Positions 1 to 6,437 of a DNA stretch of 6,918 nucleotides are shown here, in pieces. Position 1 is the first letter of the stretch, and the number at the start of each line of letters is the position of its first letter. The stretch comes from Acidimicrobiaceae bacterium. Its GTDB lineage: Bacteria; Actinomycetota; Acidimicrobiia; Acidimicrobiales; Salinilacustritrichaceae. Where the stretch lies: assembly GCA_003476595.1 (NCBI GenBank), contig DMTU01000216.1, positions 751 through 7,668 of the forward strand. The letters are read 5' to 3'. The notes below the pieces were generated by a model. It did no database searches. It was not told the origin of the DNA and was given only the letters and a program-made list of their open reading frames with translations. The position numbers were made by a program, and so were the translations under genes.

Positions 1-715
1 GTGCCTCGTCGGTGGTGAACAGCTGGGCGGACATCTTCGAGGTCCACTCGAAGGCCTCGTCGGTGCCGAGCTGGGGCACGCGAGCCAGAAGCTCCTTGGC
101 CGCAGCCAGACCACCGGGGGCGGCGGCGAGGAGGTCGTCGACGATCGCGTCGATCTCGGCATCGAGGCGGTCAGCAGGCACGGCCGCGTTGATCAGCCCC
201 ATCTCTGCCGCCTCCACCGCCGTGAACCGCTGGCCCCGCAGGAACGTGGCCCGGGCATCCGCCGTGGACAGCTTGGGGAGGCACACCACCGAGATCACGG
301 CCGGGGCCACACCGATGCGGACCTCGGTGAAGCCGAACTTGGCATCCTCCACGGCAACGGAGATGTCCATGGCCGCAGCCAGACCCATGCCACCGGCCAC
401 GCAGTGCCCGGCGATGCGGCCCACGTAGGGCTTGGGTGAGCGGGCGAAGCGGCCGAACAGCTCCATGGGGCTGGCAACCGCGGCCGGCACGTCGTCGGAG
501 CTCGACGAGGATCGCTCCGACAGGTTGGCTCCGGCGCAGAACGCAGAACCCTCGTTGGTGAGCACGATCACCCGCACGTCGTCGTCGGCCTCGGCCGCCT
601 CGAACGCGGCGACCATCTCGCCGATGAGCGCTCGGCCGAGGGCGTTGCGGTGCTCGGTGTCGCACAGCGTGACGGTGCACACCCCGTCCCGGGTCTCGGA
701 CCGGACGACCGACAT
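1..715 (-). CDS. Enoyl-CoA hydratase/isomerase (crotonase) family protein, LiuC/AtuE-like; C-terminus outside window
   Basis: I translated this frame by hand from the ATG at 715. It stays open for 238 codons to the left edge, so about 20-25 residues of a usual 255-265-residue crotonase are missing. It starts MSVVRSETRDGVCTVTLC and carries HRNALG (22-27). The oxyanion-hole strand is FCAGAN (59-64), and the second oxyanion segment and active site are GHCVAGGMGLAAAMD (103-117) and FGFTEVRIGVAPAVIS (127-142). Of the two catalytic glutamates of classical enoyl-CoA hydratase, the second is kept (Glu131) and the first is Gly111. The GGxGL and SEVRIGLAPAVIS-like pattern is that of LiuC-type 3-methylglutaconyl-CoA hydratases, so a hydratase acting after the carboxylase is the best guess. 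A short serine run (66-73, SERSSSSS) lies in the loop that usually lines the acyl pocket. It starts one base inside the previous stop (TGATG). Other crotonase activities cannot be excluded. Confidence 0.88.
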   Translation of the reverse strand, partial: MSVVRSETRDGVCTVTLCDTEHRNALGRALIGEMVAAFEAAEADDDVRVIVLTNEGSAFCAGANLSERSSSSSDDVPAAVASPMELFGRFARSPKPYVGRIAGHCVAGGMGLAAAMDISVAVEDAKFGFTEVRIGVAPAVISVVCLPKLSTADARATFLRGQRFTAVEAAEMGLINAAVPADRLDAEIDAIVDDLLAAAPGGLAAAKELLARVPQLGTDEAFEWTSKMSAQLFTTDEA

Positions 716-1503
716 CAGCGCTGTCCCCTCGGTGCCGGACCTTCGCTGGGGGCACCGGCGTAGGCCTGGGCCTTGGCCATCCAGTCGCGGGCGACCTCGC
801 CCTCGACGACCAGGTCGGTGTCGTCCACGTGGCGTCGCTGGGTGACGACCTGGCAGAAGTGCTCGGCGGGGCCGCGGACCGTGGCCTGCGCGTCTTCGGG
901 ACCGAAGGTCCACACGTCGGCACCCGAGGGCGAGGTGAGCTCGACGCGAACGTCGCCGGGCGGAACCTCCTCGCCACGGTTGGCGTAGGTCCAGCCCCGG
1001 GTGATGAAGCCGATCTGGGCGACGTGGCGGAGCCGGTCGGTGGGGGGCCGGTGGCCGTCGACGGCGTCGACCACGTCGGTGCCGTGTGCCCAGCACTCCA
1101 TGAGCCGGGCGGTGAGGAACGACTTGGCGCCCATCGACGGGCCGTACCACGGCACCCGTTGACCGTCCTGGAGCCCGGCTGCGGCGTCGAGCAGTCCCCG
1201 TCGGTTGGCCCGCCACTTGGCCAGCAGCTCCTCCGCGGTCAGGTCCCGGAACAGCGTCATCGCCTCCATCTGGTCGCCCGAGGTCAGGAGCGACTCGAGG
1301 CTGGCCTGGAACCGGGCCTCGTCGGTGATGGCCAGCGTTGCGGTGCCGTCGAAGTAGGTGAGGTGGCCGATCTGGTCGCGCACGCTCCACCCCGGGCTCG
1401 CCGTGGGCGTGTCCCACTGCTCCGGGGGCAGCTCGGCGACCACGTCGTCGAGTGATTGCTGTTCGGCCGCCAGGTCGGCGGTGATGGACTCGAGATCGGT
1501 CAT
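715..1503 (-). CDS. DinB/maleylpyruvate isomerase-fold metal-binding protein (TIGR03084-like)
   Basis: A 262-residue soluble protein. The N-terminal four-helix domain (about 1-150) contains the actinobacterial signature WSVRDQIGHLTYFD (39-52) and LMECWAHGTDVVDAV (134-148). By alignment to mycothiol-dependent maleylpyruvate isomerase, whose zinc ligands are His, Glu and His with Glu and His four residues apart, the ligands here are His47, Glu136 and His140, so the site looks intact. The C-terminal half (about 160-262) contains DVRVELTSPSGADVWTFGP (184-202) and a run ending in DWMAKAQAYAG, as in the TIGR03084 group. These folds often carry thiol-dependent chemistry using mycothiol, but no reaction is established for this branch that I know of. 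It sits between the acyl-CoA dehydrogenase and the crotonase, with its stop overlapping the crotonase start by one base (TGATG), so it is expected to serve the same pathway. The family call is good; the function is unknown. Confidence 0.85.
   Translation of the reverse strand: MTDLESITADLAAEQQSLDDVVAELPPEQWDTPTASPGWSVRDQIGHLTYFDGTATLAITDEARFQASLESLLTSGDQMEAMTLFRDLTAEELLAKWRANRRGLLDAAAGLQDGQRVPWYGPSMGAKSFLTARLMECWAHGTDVVDAVDGHRPPTDRLRHVAQIGFITRGWTYANRGEEVPPGDVRVELTSPSGADVWTFGPEDAQATVRGPAEHFCQVVTQRRHVDDTDLVVEGEVARDWMAKAQAYAGAPSEGPAPRGQR
724..730 (-). promoter_or_regulatory. Ribosome binding site of the crotonase gene
   Basis: GAGGGGA lies 8 bases before the ATG at 715, inside the end of the preceding gene. 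It supports that ATG as the start, alongside the TGATG overlap. Confidence 0.65.
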
Positions 1504-1535
1504 GGGTTCCCTTCGGGTTCGGGGCCGGGGCTCAT
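1500..1535 (-). other. Possible 11-residue linker ORF bridging two genes by ATGA overlaps
   Basis: In the 28-base gap between the dehydrogenase and the next gene, the minus strand reads ATG...TGA encoding MSPGPEPEGNP. Its ATG overlaps the dehydrogenase stop as ATGA, and its TGA overlaps the next gene's ATG, also as ATGA. No strong Shine-Dalgarno sequence precedes it. It might keep ribosomes on the message between the two genes, or be a chance arrangement in GC-rich sequence; no protein function is claimed. Confidence 0.2.
1508..1514 (-). promoter_or_regulatory. Ribosome binding site deciding the start of the TIGR03084-like gene
   Basis: GAAGGGA lies 4 bases before the ATG at 1503 (5 bases from its AAGGG core). 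The frame is open back to 1683, inside the dehydrogenase gene, but that extension is Ser/Arg-rich shadow sequence. This site and the family-typical N-terminus favour 1503. Confidence 0.6.
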
Positions 1536-2716
1536 CGGTCCACCCGCGGTTCCCGGGGCAGGCCGAGGACGAGCTCGCCGATGATGTTGCGTTGGATGGC
1601 GAACGTGCCGCCGCCGATGGTGAGCGCCGGGGAGAACAGGAAGCCGTAGTGCCAGATCGGATGGACGTCGGGGAACTGGGCATCCACGTTGACCTCGGTG
1701 GCGCCGGTGCGGGCGTCCTCGGGCACCGGCCCGGCCGGACCGGAGCCCTCGAGCACGCCGGCGGTGCCGGCCAGGTCCTTGGCCAGCTCCATGACGTGCT
1801 GCCCGTGCTCGTCGGCCATGGCCTTCTGGATCGACGCCTCCGGGCCGGGCGTGCGGCCCTGCAGCCGTGCCGAGAGGGTGCGGAGCCGGTTGAGGCGCAG
1901 GACCTCGGCCTCGCAGTGCAGGGCGGCGAGGCGTTGGCGCAGCAGGGGGTCGTCCAGGCCGCCTCCGGACCGCACCAGCTCGATCAGGTCGGCCGCCGAG
2001 GGCCCGGCACCCCACAGCGACCCAGCCGAGGACAGCATCACCCGCTCGTTGGACAAGGTGACCTTGGTGAGGCGCCAGCCGTCGTTCTCCTGGCCGAGGA
2101 GGTTCTCGGCCGGGAGGCGGACGTCGTCGAAGAACACCTGGTTGAACGAGTGCGCCGTGGTCATGTCGATGACCGGCTCGAGCGTCATGCCGGGCAGGTC
2201 CATGGGGCAGATGAAGTAGCTGATCCCCCGGTGCTTGGGTGCCTCGGGGTCGGTGCGGGCGATGAGGATCCCGTAGCGGCTGTTGTGGCCGCCGCTGGTC
2301 CAGATCTTGGAGCCGTTGATGACGTAGGTGTCGCCGTCGCGCACCGCCCGGGTGCGCAGGGAGGCCAGGTCGGAGCCGGCGTCGGGCTCGCTGAACAGCT
2401 GGCACCACTGGTCCTGCCCGCTGAGGATCGGCGGCAGGTACCGCTGCTTCTGCTCCTCGGTCCCGGCCAGCAGGATGGTGGGTGCGGCCCAGCCGATCCC
2501 GATGCCGGCGGGCCGGTGGACCCCGGCCCGGTGCAGCTCCTCGTCGATGATGAGCTGGTGCATGGGGTCGGCATCCAGGCCCCAGGGCGCCGGCCAGTGG
2601 GGCACGACGTAGCCGGCCTCGGCGACCTGCGCCATCGACGCGTCCGGGTGCTCGTCCAGCCACGCCCGCACCGCCACGCGGCGGGGGTCGTGTTCGGGGG
2701 GCAGATCGAAGTCCAT
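1532..2716 (-). CDS. Acyl-CoA dehydrogenase family protein
   Basis: A 394-residue FAD enzyme that oxidises an acyl-CoA to the trans-2-enoyl-CoA, passing electrons to an electron-transfer flavoprotein. The order is an N-terminal helical domain (about 1-105), a middle beta domain with QLFSEPDAGSDLASL (106-120) and VINGSKIWTSGGHNSRYG (132-149), and a C-terminal helical domain ending in LTIGGGTFAIQRNIIGELVL (365-384). At the position of the medium-chain enzyme's catalytic Glu (the YEG motif) this protein has Gly369. Glu224 in LSNERVML aligns instead with the alternative catalytic Glu of isovaleryl-CoA and long-chain dehydrogenases, so it is probably active with the base relocated. In the operon it would make the 2,3-unsaturated branched acyl-CoA that the carboxylase needs, as AtuD or LiuA do. 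The FadE-like subclass is broad in actinomycetes and covers steroid and branched substrates, so the exact substrate is open. Confidence 0.94.
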   Translation of the reverse strand: MDFDLPPEHDPRRVAVRAWLDEHPDASMAQVAEAGYVVPHWPAPWGLDADPMHQLIIDEELHRAGVHRPAGIGIGWAAPTILLAGTEEQKQRYLPPILSGQDQWCQLFSEPDAGSDLASLRTRAVRDGDTYVINGSKIWTSGGHNSRYGILIARTDPEAPKHRGISYFICPMDLPGMTLEPVIDMTTAHSFNQVFFDDVRLPAENLLGQENDGWRLTKVTLSNERVMLSSAGSLWGAGPSAADLIELVRSGGGLDDPLLRQRLAALHCEAEVLRLNRLRTLSARLQGRTPGPEASIQKAMADEHGQHVMELAKDLAGTAGVLEGSGPAGPVPEDARTGATEVNVDAQFPDVHPIWHYGFLFSPALTIGGGTFAIQRNIIGELVLGLPREPRVDR

Positions 2717-2721
2717 GGCGG

Positions 2722-4488
2722 TCAGGCTCCTTCGAGGAGAGCGGCGGGGATGTCGACGACGCGGGCCCGGAGCCACTCACCGAGGCTCTTGGCCTGTGGG
2801 TCCTTGCGCGTCGATGCGGCGACGCCTTCCTCGAGCAGGCCGTGGATCACGAAGTTGAGCGAGCGGATGGAGGCGAGGCGGTGCCGGTCGACGGTCAGCG
2901 GGGCGGCTTCGGGGAGCAGCTCGACCAGCTTGTCGGTGGTGAGGAACGAGTCCAGCCAGGCCCACGCCTCGTCGGTGCGGGCGAAGACCCCGAGGTTGGC
3001 GTTGCCGCCCTTGTCGCCGGAGCGGCTCCCGATGATGGTGCCGAGCGGCGCCCGCACGGTGTCGCCGCCCGGTGCGCTGGCCGTCGGCCCAGGGGCGGGC
3101 TCCACCACGACGTCAGCGGGCGGAGCCGTGGACTCCACCACGGTGCGGGGACCGCCGAGGACCACGACGTGCTGGGGCACCAGGTCGGCGGGCACGACGG
3201 CCGGCCGGTAGACGCCGTAGGGGCGGGCCTGCTGGCCGCCGCCGCCCAGGCCCGTGAACCCCGGGATGGTGGCCAGGCCCAGCTCGACGGTGGCGTCGAA
3301 CACCGCGCGCCCGACCTTGCGCTCGTCGGGGTCCTTGAGCGACAGCCGCCACTGGGCCATCGCCTCCTCGTTGGTCTCCGGGTCGGCCTTGTCGGTGCGG
3401 ATGAGCCGGGTGCTCACCGAGGCGTAGTCGTCGGGCGAGTACGGCAGGGCCTCCCAGAACGCGGCCTCCACGAGCGCCGCCTTCTCTTCGACGTCGAGGC
3501 CGACGAGGGCGACGCCGACCTCGTTGCGGAACCCGCCGAGCTCGTTCATCGCCACCTTCAGCGTCGAGGGTGGCGGCTCACCTCTGGTGCCGCTGATGCG
3601 GACCCGGTCGCGATCGACCTGGTCGAGCTCGATGGTGTCGAAGCGGGCAGTGACGTCGGGGCCGAGGTAGGCGGGCGACGCGATCTCGTACAGCAGCTGG
3701 GAGGTGATGGTGCCCACCGACACCTCGCCGCCGGTGCCGTCGTGCTTGCCGATGACGGTGGACCCGTCGGCGGCGATCTCGGCCCACGGGAACCCGGTGT
3801 GGGTCAGGCCCTGGACCTCGGTGAAGAACGAGTAGTTGCCGCCGGTGGCCTGGGTGCCGCACTCGATCACGTGCCCGGCGACCACCGCGCCGGCCAGGGC
3901 GTCCCAGTCGCCCCGGGCCCAGCCGTGGTGCCAGGCCGCCGGGCCGCACACGACGGCGGCGTCGGTGGTGCGGCCGGTGACGACGATGTCGGCGCCGGCG
4001 TTCAGGGCCTCGACGATGCCCCAGCAGCCCAGGTAGGCGTTGGCGGTGATGAAGCGCGACGTGTCGCCGATCGGCTCGCCGGTGTCGAAGTGGGCCAGGT
4101 CGATGCCGGCGGCCACCAGCTCGTCGAGGCGACCGAGGATGTCGTCGCCGTTGACGTAGGCGATGGTGGGTGACAGGCCGAGCTTGTCGGCGACCTCGGC
4201 GATCGCGTCGGCGCAGCCGTCGGGGTCGAGGCCGCCGGCGTTGGACACCACCTTGATGCCCTGGTCGAGGCAGGTGCCCATGACCTGTTCCATCTGGGTG
4301 ACGAAGGTGCGGGCGAAGCCGCCGTTGGGTCGCTTGGCCCGGCTGCGCTGGAGGATGAGCATGGTGAGCTCGGCCAGCCAGTCGCCGGTCAGCACGTCGA
4401 TGGGCCCTCCCTCGACCATCTCGCGGGCGGCGGCGATGCGATCGCCGTAGAACCCCGAGCAGTTGGCGATGCGGATCGGGTCGGTCAT
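2722..4488 (-). CDS. AtuA-family acyclic terpene utilization protein (DUF1446)
   Basis: A 588-residue soluble protein of the AtuA family (PF07287). In Pseudomonas, atuA is required for growth on citronellol and geraniol, but I know of no established reaction for the protein. The N-terminal domain begins with the typical IRIANCSGFYGDR (5-17), followed by LTGDWLAELTML (33-44), VSNAGGLDPDG (81-91) and DIVVTGRTTDAAVVCGP (167-183). It ends near GGGGQQARPYGVYRPAVV (415-432). A Pro/Ala-rich linker (about 452-480) leads to a second small C-terminal domain marked by GSRSGDKGGNANLGVFAR (487-504) and RSLNFVIHGLLEEGV (542-556). This two-part build, close to 590 residues, is that of full-length AtuA; shorter relatives lack the tail. 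There is no signal peptide or membrane segment. The gene overlaps the carboxylase by 4 bases (ATGA) and is followed after 5 bases by the acyl-CoA dehydrogenase. The family call is secure. Terpene degradation is inferred from the family name and neighbours, and another branched acyl-CoA is possible. Confidence 0.93.
   Translation of the reverse strand: MTDPIRIANCSGFYGDRIAAAREMVEGGPIDVLTGDWLAELTMLILQRSRAKRPNGGFARTFVTQMEQVMGTCLDQGIKVVSNAGGLDPDGCADAIAEVADKLGLSPTIAYVNGDDILGRLDELVAAGIDLAHFDTGEPIGDTSRFITANAYLGCWGIVEALNAGADIVVTGRTTDAAVVCGPAAWHHGWARGDWDALAGAVVAGHVIECGTQATGGNYSFFTEVQGLTHTGFPWAEIAADGSTVIGKHDGTGGEVSVGTITSQLLYEIASPAYLGPDVTARFDTIELDQVDRDRVRISGTRGEPPPSTLKVAMNELGGFRNEVGVALVGLDVEEKAALVEAAFWEALPYSPDDYASVSTRLIRTDKADPETNEEAMAQWRLSLKDPDERKVGRAVFDATVELGLATIPGFTGLGGGGQQARPYGVYRPAVVPADLVPQHVVVLGGPRTVVESTAPPADVVVEPAPGPTASAPGGDTVRAPLGTIIGSRSGDKGGNANLGVFARTDEAWAWLDSFLTTDKLVELLPEAAPLTVDRHRLASIRSLNFVIHGLLEEGVAASTRKDPQAKSLGEWLRARVVDIPAALLEGA
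2727..2733 (-). promoter_or_regulatory. Ribosome binding site deciding the acyl-CoA dehydrogenase start
   Basis: GAAGGAG lies 10 bases before the ATG at 2716, inside the last codons of the AtuA-family gene. The reading frame stays open up to 2776, but the extra 20 residues would be Arg/Pro-rich and unlike any acyl-CoA dehydrogenase. This site plus the family-like N-terminus fix the start at 2716. Confidence 0.7.
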
Positions 4489-6437
4489 GTGTCGTCTCCC
4501 TCCGCGGTGCCGTCGTCGATGACGAGCAGCGTCGCGCCGTTGTCGACCTGGTCACCCGTGGTGACCCGGATCTCGGTGACCACGCCGGCCACTGGGGCCC
4601 GCACGTGGTGCTCCATCTTCATCGCCTCGAGCACGACCAGCACCTGGCCGGCCTCGACCTCGTCACCGACCGAGCAGCGGACCTCGAGCACCGCTCCGGG
4701 CATCGGGGCGTGGAGGCCCCCGCCGGTGAGATCGGCGCCGGGCGGCGTGAACCGGGGCATGATCTCGAACGACACCGTGCCGTTGGGGACCTGCACGTGG
4801 ATGCTGGCCCCGGCGGCCGTGACCCGGGACCGCGTGCGGCGCCCGTCGAGCTCGACGTCGATCTCGCCGGGCGACCACTCGTGCACGCGGGCCCGGTCCT
4901 CCCCCACCGCGAACGAGCCGTCGCGGCGCGACTGGTACGTGACCTCGACGTCGTCGCCGCCGTGGCGGAGAACGACCCGCTCGGGCGGCATGAGGGAGTT
5001 GCGCCAGCCCGAGGGCAGGTCGGCCAGCACGCGGGCGTGGGCCCGGTTGTCGCCCTGCAGCCACAGCGCGGCGGCCACGGCGGCCCGTCGCAATCCCTCC
5101 TCGTCGAGGACCAGGGACCGGGGCGGGTCGATCCGGTCGATGAAGTCGGTGGTGGTGTCGCCTGCGAGGAACGCCGGCGTGCGCAGCGTCTCGGCCAGGA
5201 AGGCCCGGTTGGTGACGACACCGCCGAGGTGCAGCCGCTCCAGCGCCAGCGCCAGGCGGCCCGCGGCCTCGGCCCGCGTGGGTCCGTGGGCCACGACCTT
5301 GGCCAGCATCGGGTCGAAGTCCACCCCGACGACGGAGCCGGCGGCAACGCCGCTGTCCCAGCGGATGGCCGGATCGGCCGGCTCCTCGTAGGCCACCAGG
5401 CGCCCGGTGGCGGGCAGGAACCCGCTCGCCGGGTCCTCGGCGTAGAGCCGGGCTTCGACGGCGTGGCCGGTGAAGGTCACCGAGTCCTGGTCGTGGTCGA
5501 GCGCCTCGCCGGCGGCGATGCGCAGCTGCTCGCGGACCAGGTCGATGCCGGTGACCTCCTCGGTGACCGGGTGCTCGACCTGGAGCCGGGTGTTGACCTC
5601 GAGGAAGGAGAACTCGGCCCGGTCCTCGTCGTAGAGGAACTCGACCGTGCCGGCCGAGCGGTAGCCGAGCGTGCGGGCAAGTGTGAGGGCGGCCTCGCCC
5701 ATGGCGCTGCGCTGGGCGCCGTCGATGACCGGTGACGGCGACTCCTCGATCACCTTCTGGTGCCGGCGCTGGATCGAGCACTCGCGCTCACCGAGGTGGA
5801 TGAGGTTGCCGTGCTCGTCACCGAGGATCTGGATCTCGATGTGTCGGGCCCGGGGGACGTAGCGCTCGAGGAACACGCGGTCGTCGCCGAACGCGCCCTT
5901 GGCCTCGCGCTGGGCGGCGGCGACGGCCTCGTCCAGGTCCTCCGGACGCTCGACGATGCGCATGCCCTTGCCGCCGCCACCGGCGGCCGCCTTCACGAGC
6001 AGCGGGAAGCCCACCTCGCCGGCCGAGGCCGGGTCGTCCGAGGACGGCAGGGTGGGCACGCCGGCCTCGACGGCGATGCGCTTGGCCGCCAGCTTGTCGC
6101 CCATCGACTCGATGACCTCGGGGGTCGGGCCGACCCAGGCGATGCCGGCGTCGATCACCGCCCGAGCGAAGCCGGCATTCTCGGACAGGAAGCCGTAGCC
6201 GGGGTGGAGGGCGTCGGCGCCGGATTCGGCCGCGGCGGCGAGGAGCTTGGGGATGTTCAGGTAGGTGTCCGCGGGCGAGTTGCCGCCCAGGGCGTAGGCC
6301 TCGTCCGCGGCGGTGACGTGCAGGGCGTCGGCGTCGATGTCGGCGTAGACGGCGACGGAGGCCAGCTGCGCGTCGTCGCAGGCCCGGGCGATCCGGACGG
6401 CGATTTCACCGCGGTTGGCGATCAGGACCTTGCGCAT
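4485..6437 (-). CDS. Acyl-CoA carboxylase alpha chain: biotin carboxylase plus biotin carboxyl carrier domain (MccA/LiuD/AtuF type)
   Basis: A 650-residue cytoplasmic protein that uses ATP and bicarbonate to carboxylate its own biotin, then passes the carboxyl group to a separate carboxyltransferase. The biotin carboxylase N-terminal domain opens with KVLIANRGEIAVRIARAC (3-20). The ATP-grasp domain carries Lys149 and the glycine loop GGGGKG (153-158), ECSIQRRHQK (219-228) and LEVNTRLQVEH (279-289), with Glu280, Asn282 and Arg284 at metal and catalytic positions. Arg359 in IRWDSG corresponds to E. coli AccC Arg338. After the C-terminal domain there is a less conserved linker (about 450-570), then a biotinyl domain with EAMKM at 604-608 and biotinylated Lys607. 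Length and order match 3-methylcrotonyl-CoA and geranyl-CoA carboxylase alpha chains, and all key residues seen are intact. Alpha chains do not reveal the acyl substrate, which the carboxyltransferase decides. Neighbouring AtuA, dehydrogenase and crotonase genes favour a branched or terpenoid acyl-CoA. The start at 6437 gives the canonical N-terminus and overlaps the previous stop. Confidence 0.96.
   Translation of the reverse strand: MRKVLIANRGEIAVRIARACDDAQLASVAVYADIDADALHVTAADEAYALGGNSPADTYLNIPKLLAAAAESGADALHPGYGFLSENAGFARAVIDAGIAWVGPTPEVIESMGDKLAAKRIAVEAGVPTLPSSDDPASAGEVGFPLLVKAAAGGGGKGMRIVERPEDLDEAVAAAQREAKGAFGDDRVFLERYVPRARHIEIQILGDEHGNLIHLGERECSIQRRHQKVIEESPSPVIDGAQRSAMGEAALTLARTLGYRSAGTVEFLYDEDRAEFSFLEVNTRLQVEHPVTEEVTGIDLVREQLRIAAGEALDHDQDSVTFTGHAVEARLYAEDPASGFLPATGRLVAYEEPADPAIRWDSGVAAGSVVGVDFDPMLAKVVAHGPTRAEAAGRLALALERLHLGGVVTNRAFLAETLRTPAFLAGDTTTDFIDRIDPPRSLVLDEEGLRRAAVAAALWLQGDNRAHARVLADLPSGWRNSLMPPERVVLRHGGDDVEVTYQSRRDGSFAVGEDRARVHEWSPGEIDVELDGRRTRSRVTAAGASIHVQVPNGTVSFEIMPRFTPPGADLTGGGLHAPMPGAVLEVRCSVGDEVEAGQVLVVLEAMKMEHHVRAPVAGVVTEIRVTTGDQVDNGATLLVIDDGTAEGDDT
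4496..4503 (-). promoter_or_regulatory. Ribosome binding site of the AtuA-family gene
   Basis: GGAGGGAG on the minus strand, ending 7 bases before the ATG at 4488. It lies inside the last codons of the carboxylase gene and supports the ATG that overlaps the carboxylase stop as ATGA. Confidence 0.7.

Noticed and set aside
171..977. 268-codon minus-strand frame across the crotonase and TIGR03084-like genes
   Set aside because: It is in a different frame from both real genes, is Arg/Pro/Gly-rich and spans their junction. The frame from 715 gives a clear crotonase instead.
1504..1531. Possible terminator in the dehydrogenase/TIGR03084-like gap
   Set aside because: The best inverted repeat (CCC GAA GGG) has a stem of only three pairs and no T-run, and it overlaps the ribosome binding site.
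1532..2776. Longer acyl-CoA dehydrogenase start at 2776
   Set aside because: It adds 20 Arg/Pro-rich residues overlapping the AtuA-family gene. The ATG at 2716 has a good ribosome binding site and a normal family N-terminus.
1358..3211. 617-codon open frame on the plus strand
   Set aside because: It lies antisense to the dehydrogenase, AtuA-family and TIGR03084-like genes, and its translation is Gly/Ala/Arg/Val-rich with no recognisable domain. Long antisense frames are expected opposite genes with strong G/C third-position bias.
2842..4173. 443-codon open frame on the plus strand
   Set aside because: It is antisense to the AtuA-family gene, low in complexity and without motifs, so it is a GC-bias shadow.
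3578..4555. 325-codon minus-strand frame across the AtuA/carboxylase junction
   Set aside because: It is a +1-type shadow of the AtuA-family gene, extremely rich in Arg and His with no domain.
4605..5735. 376-codon open frame on the plus strand
   Set aside because: It is antisense to the carboxylase alpha chain, whose protein shows all family motifs; the plus-strand product has none.
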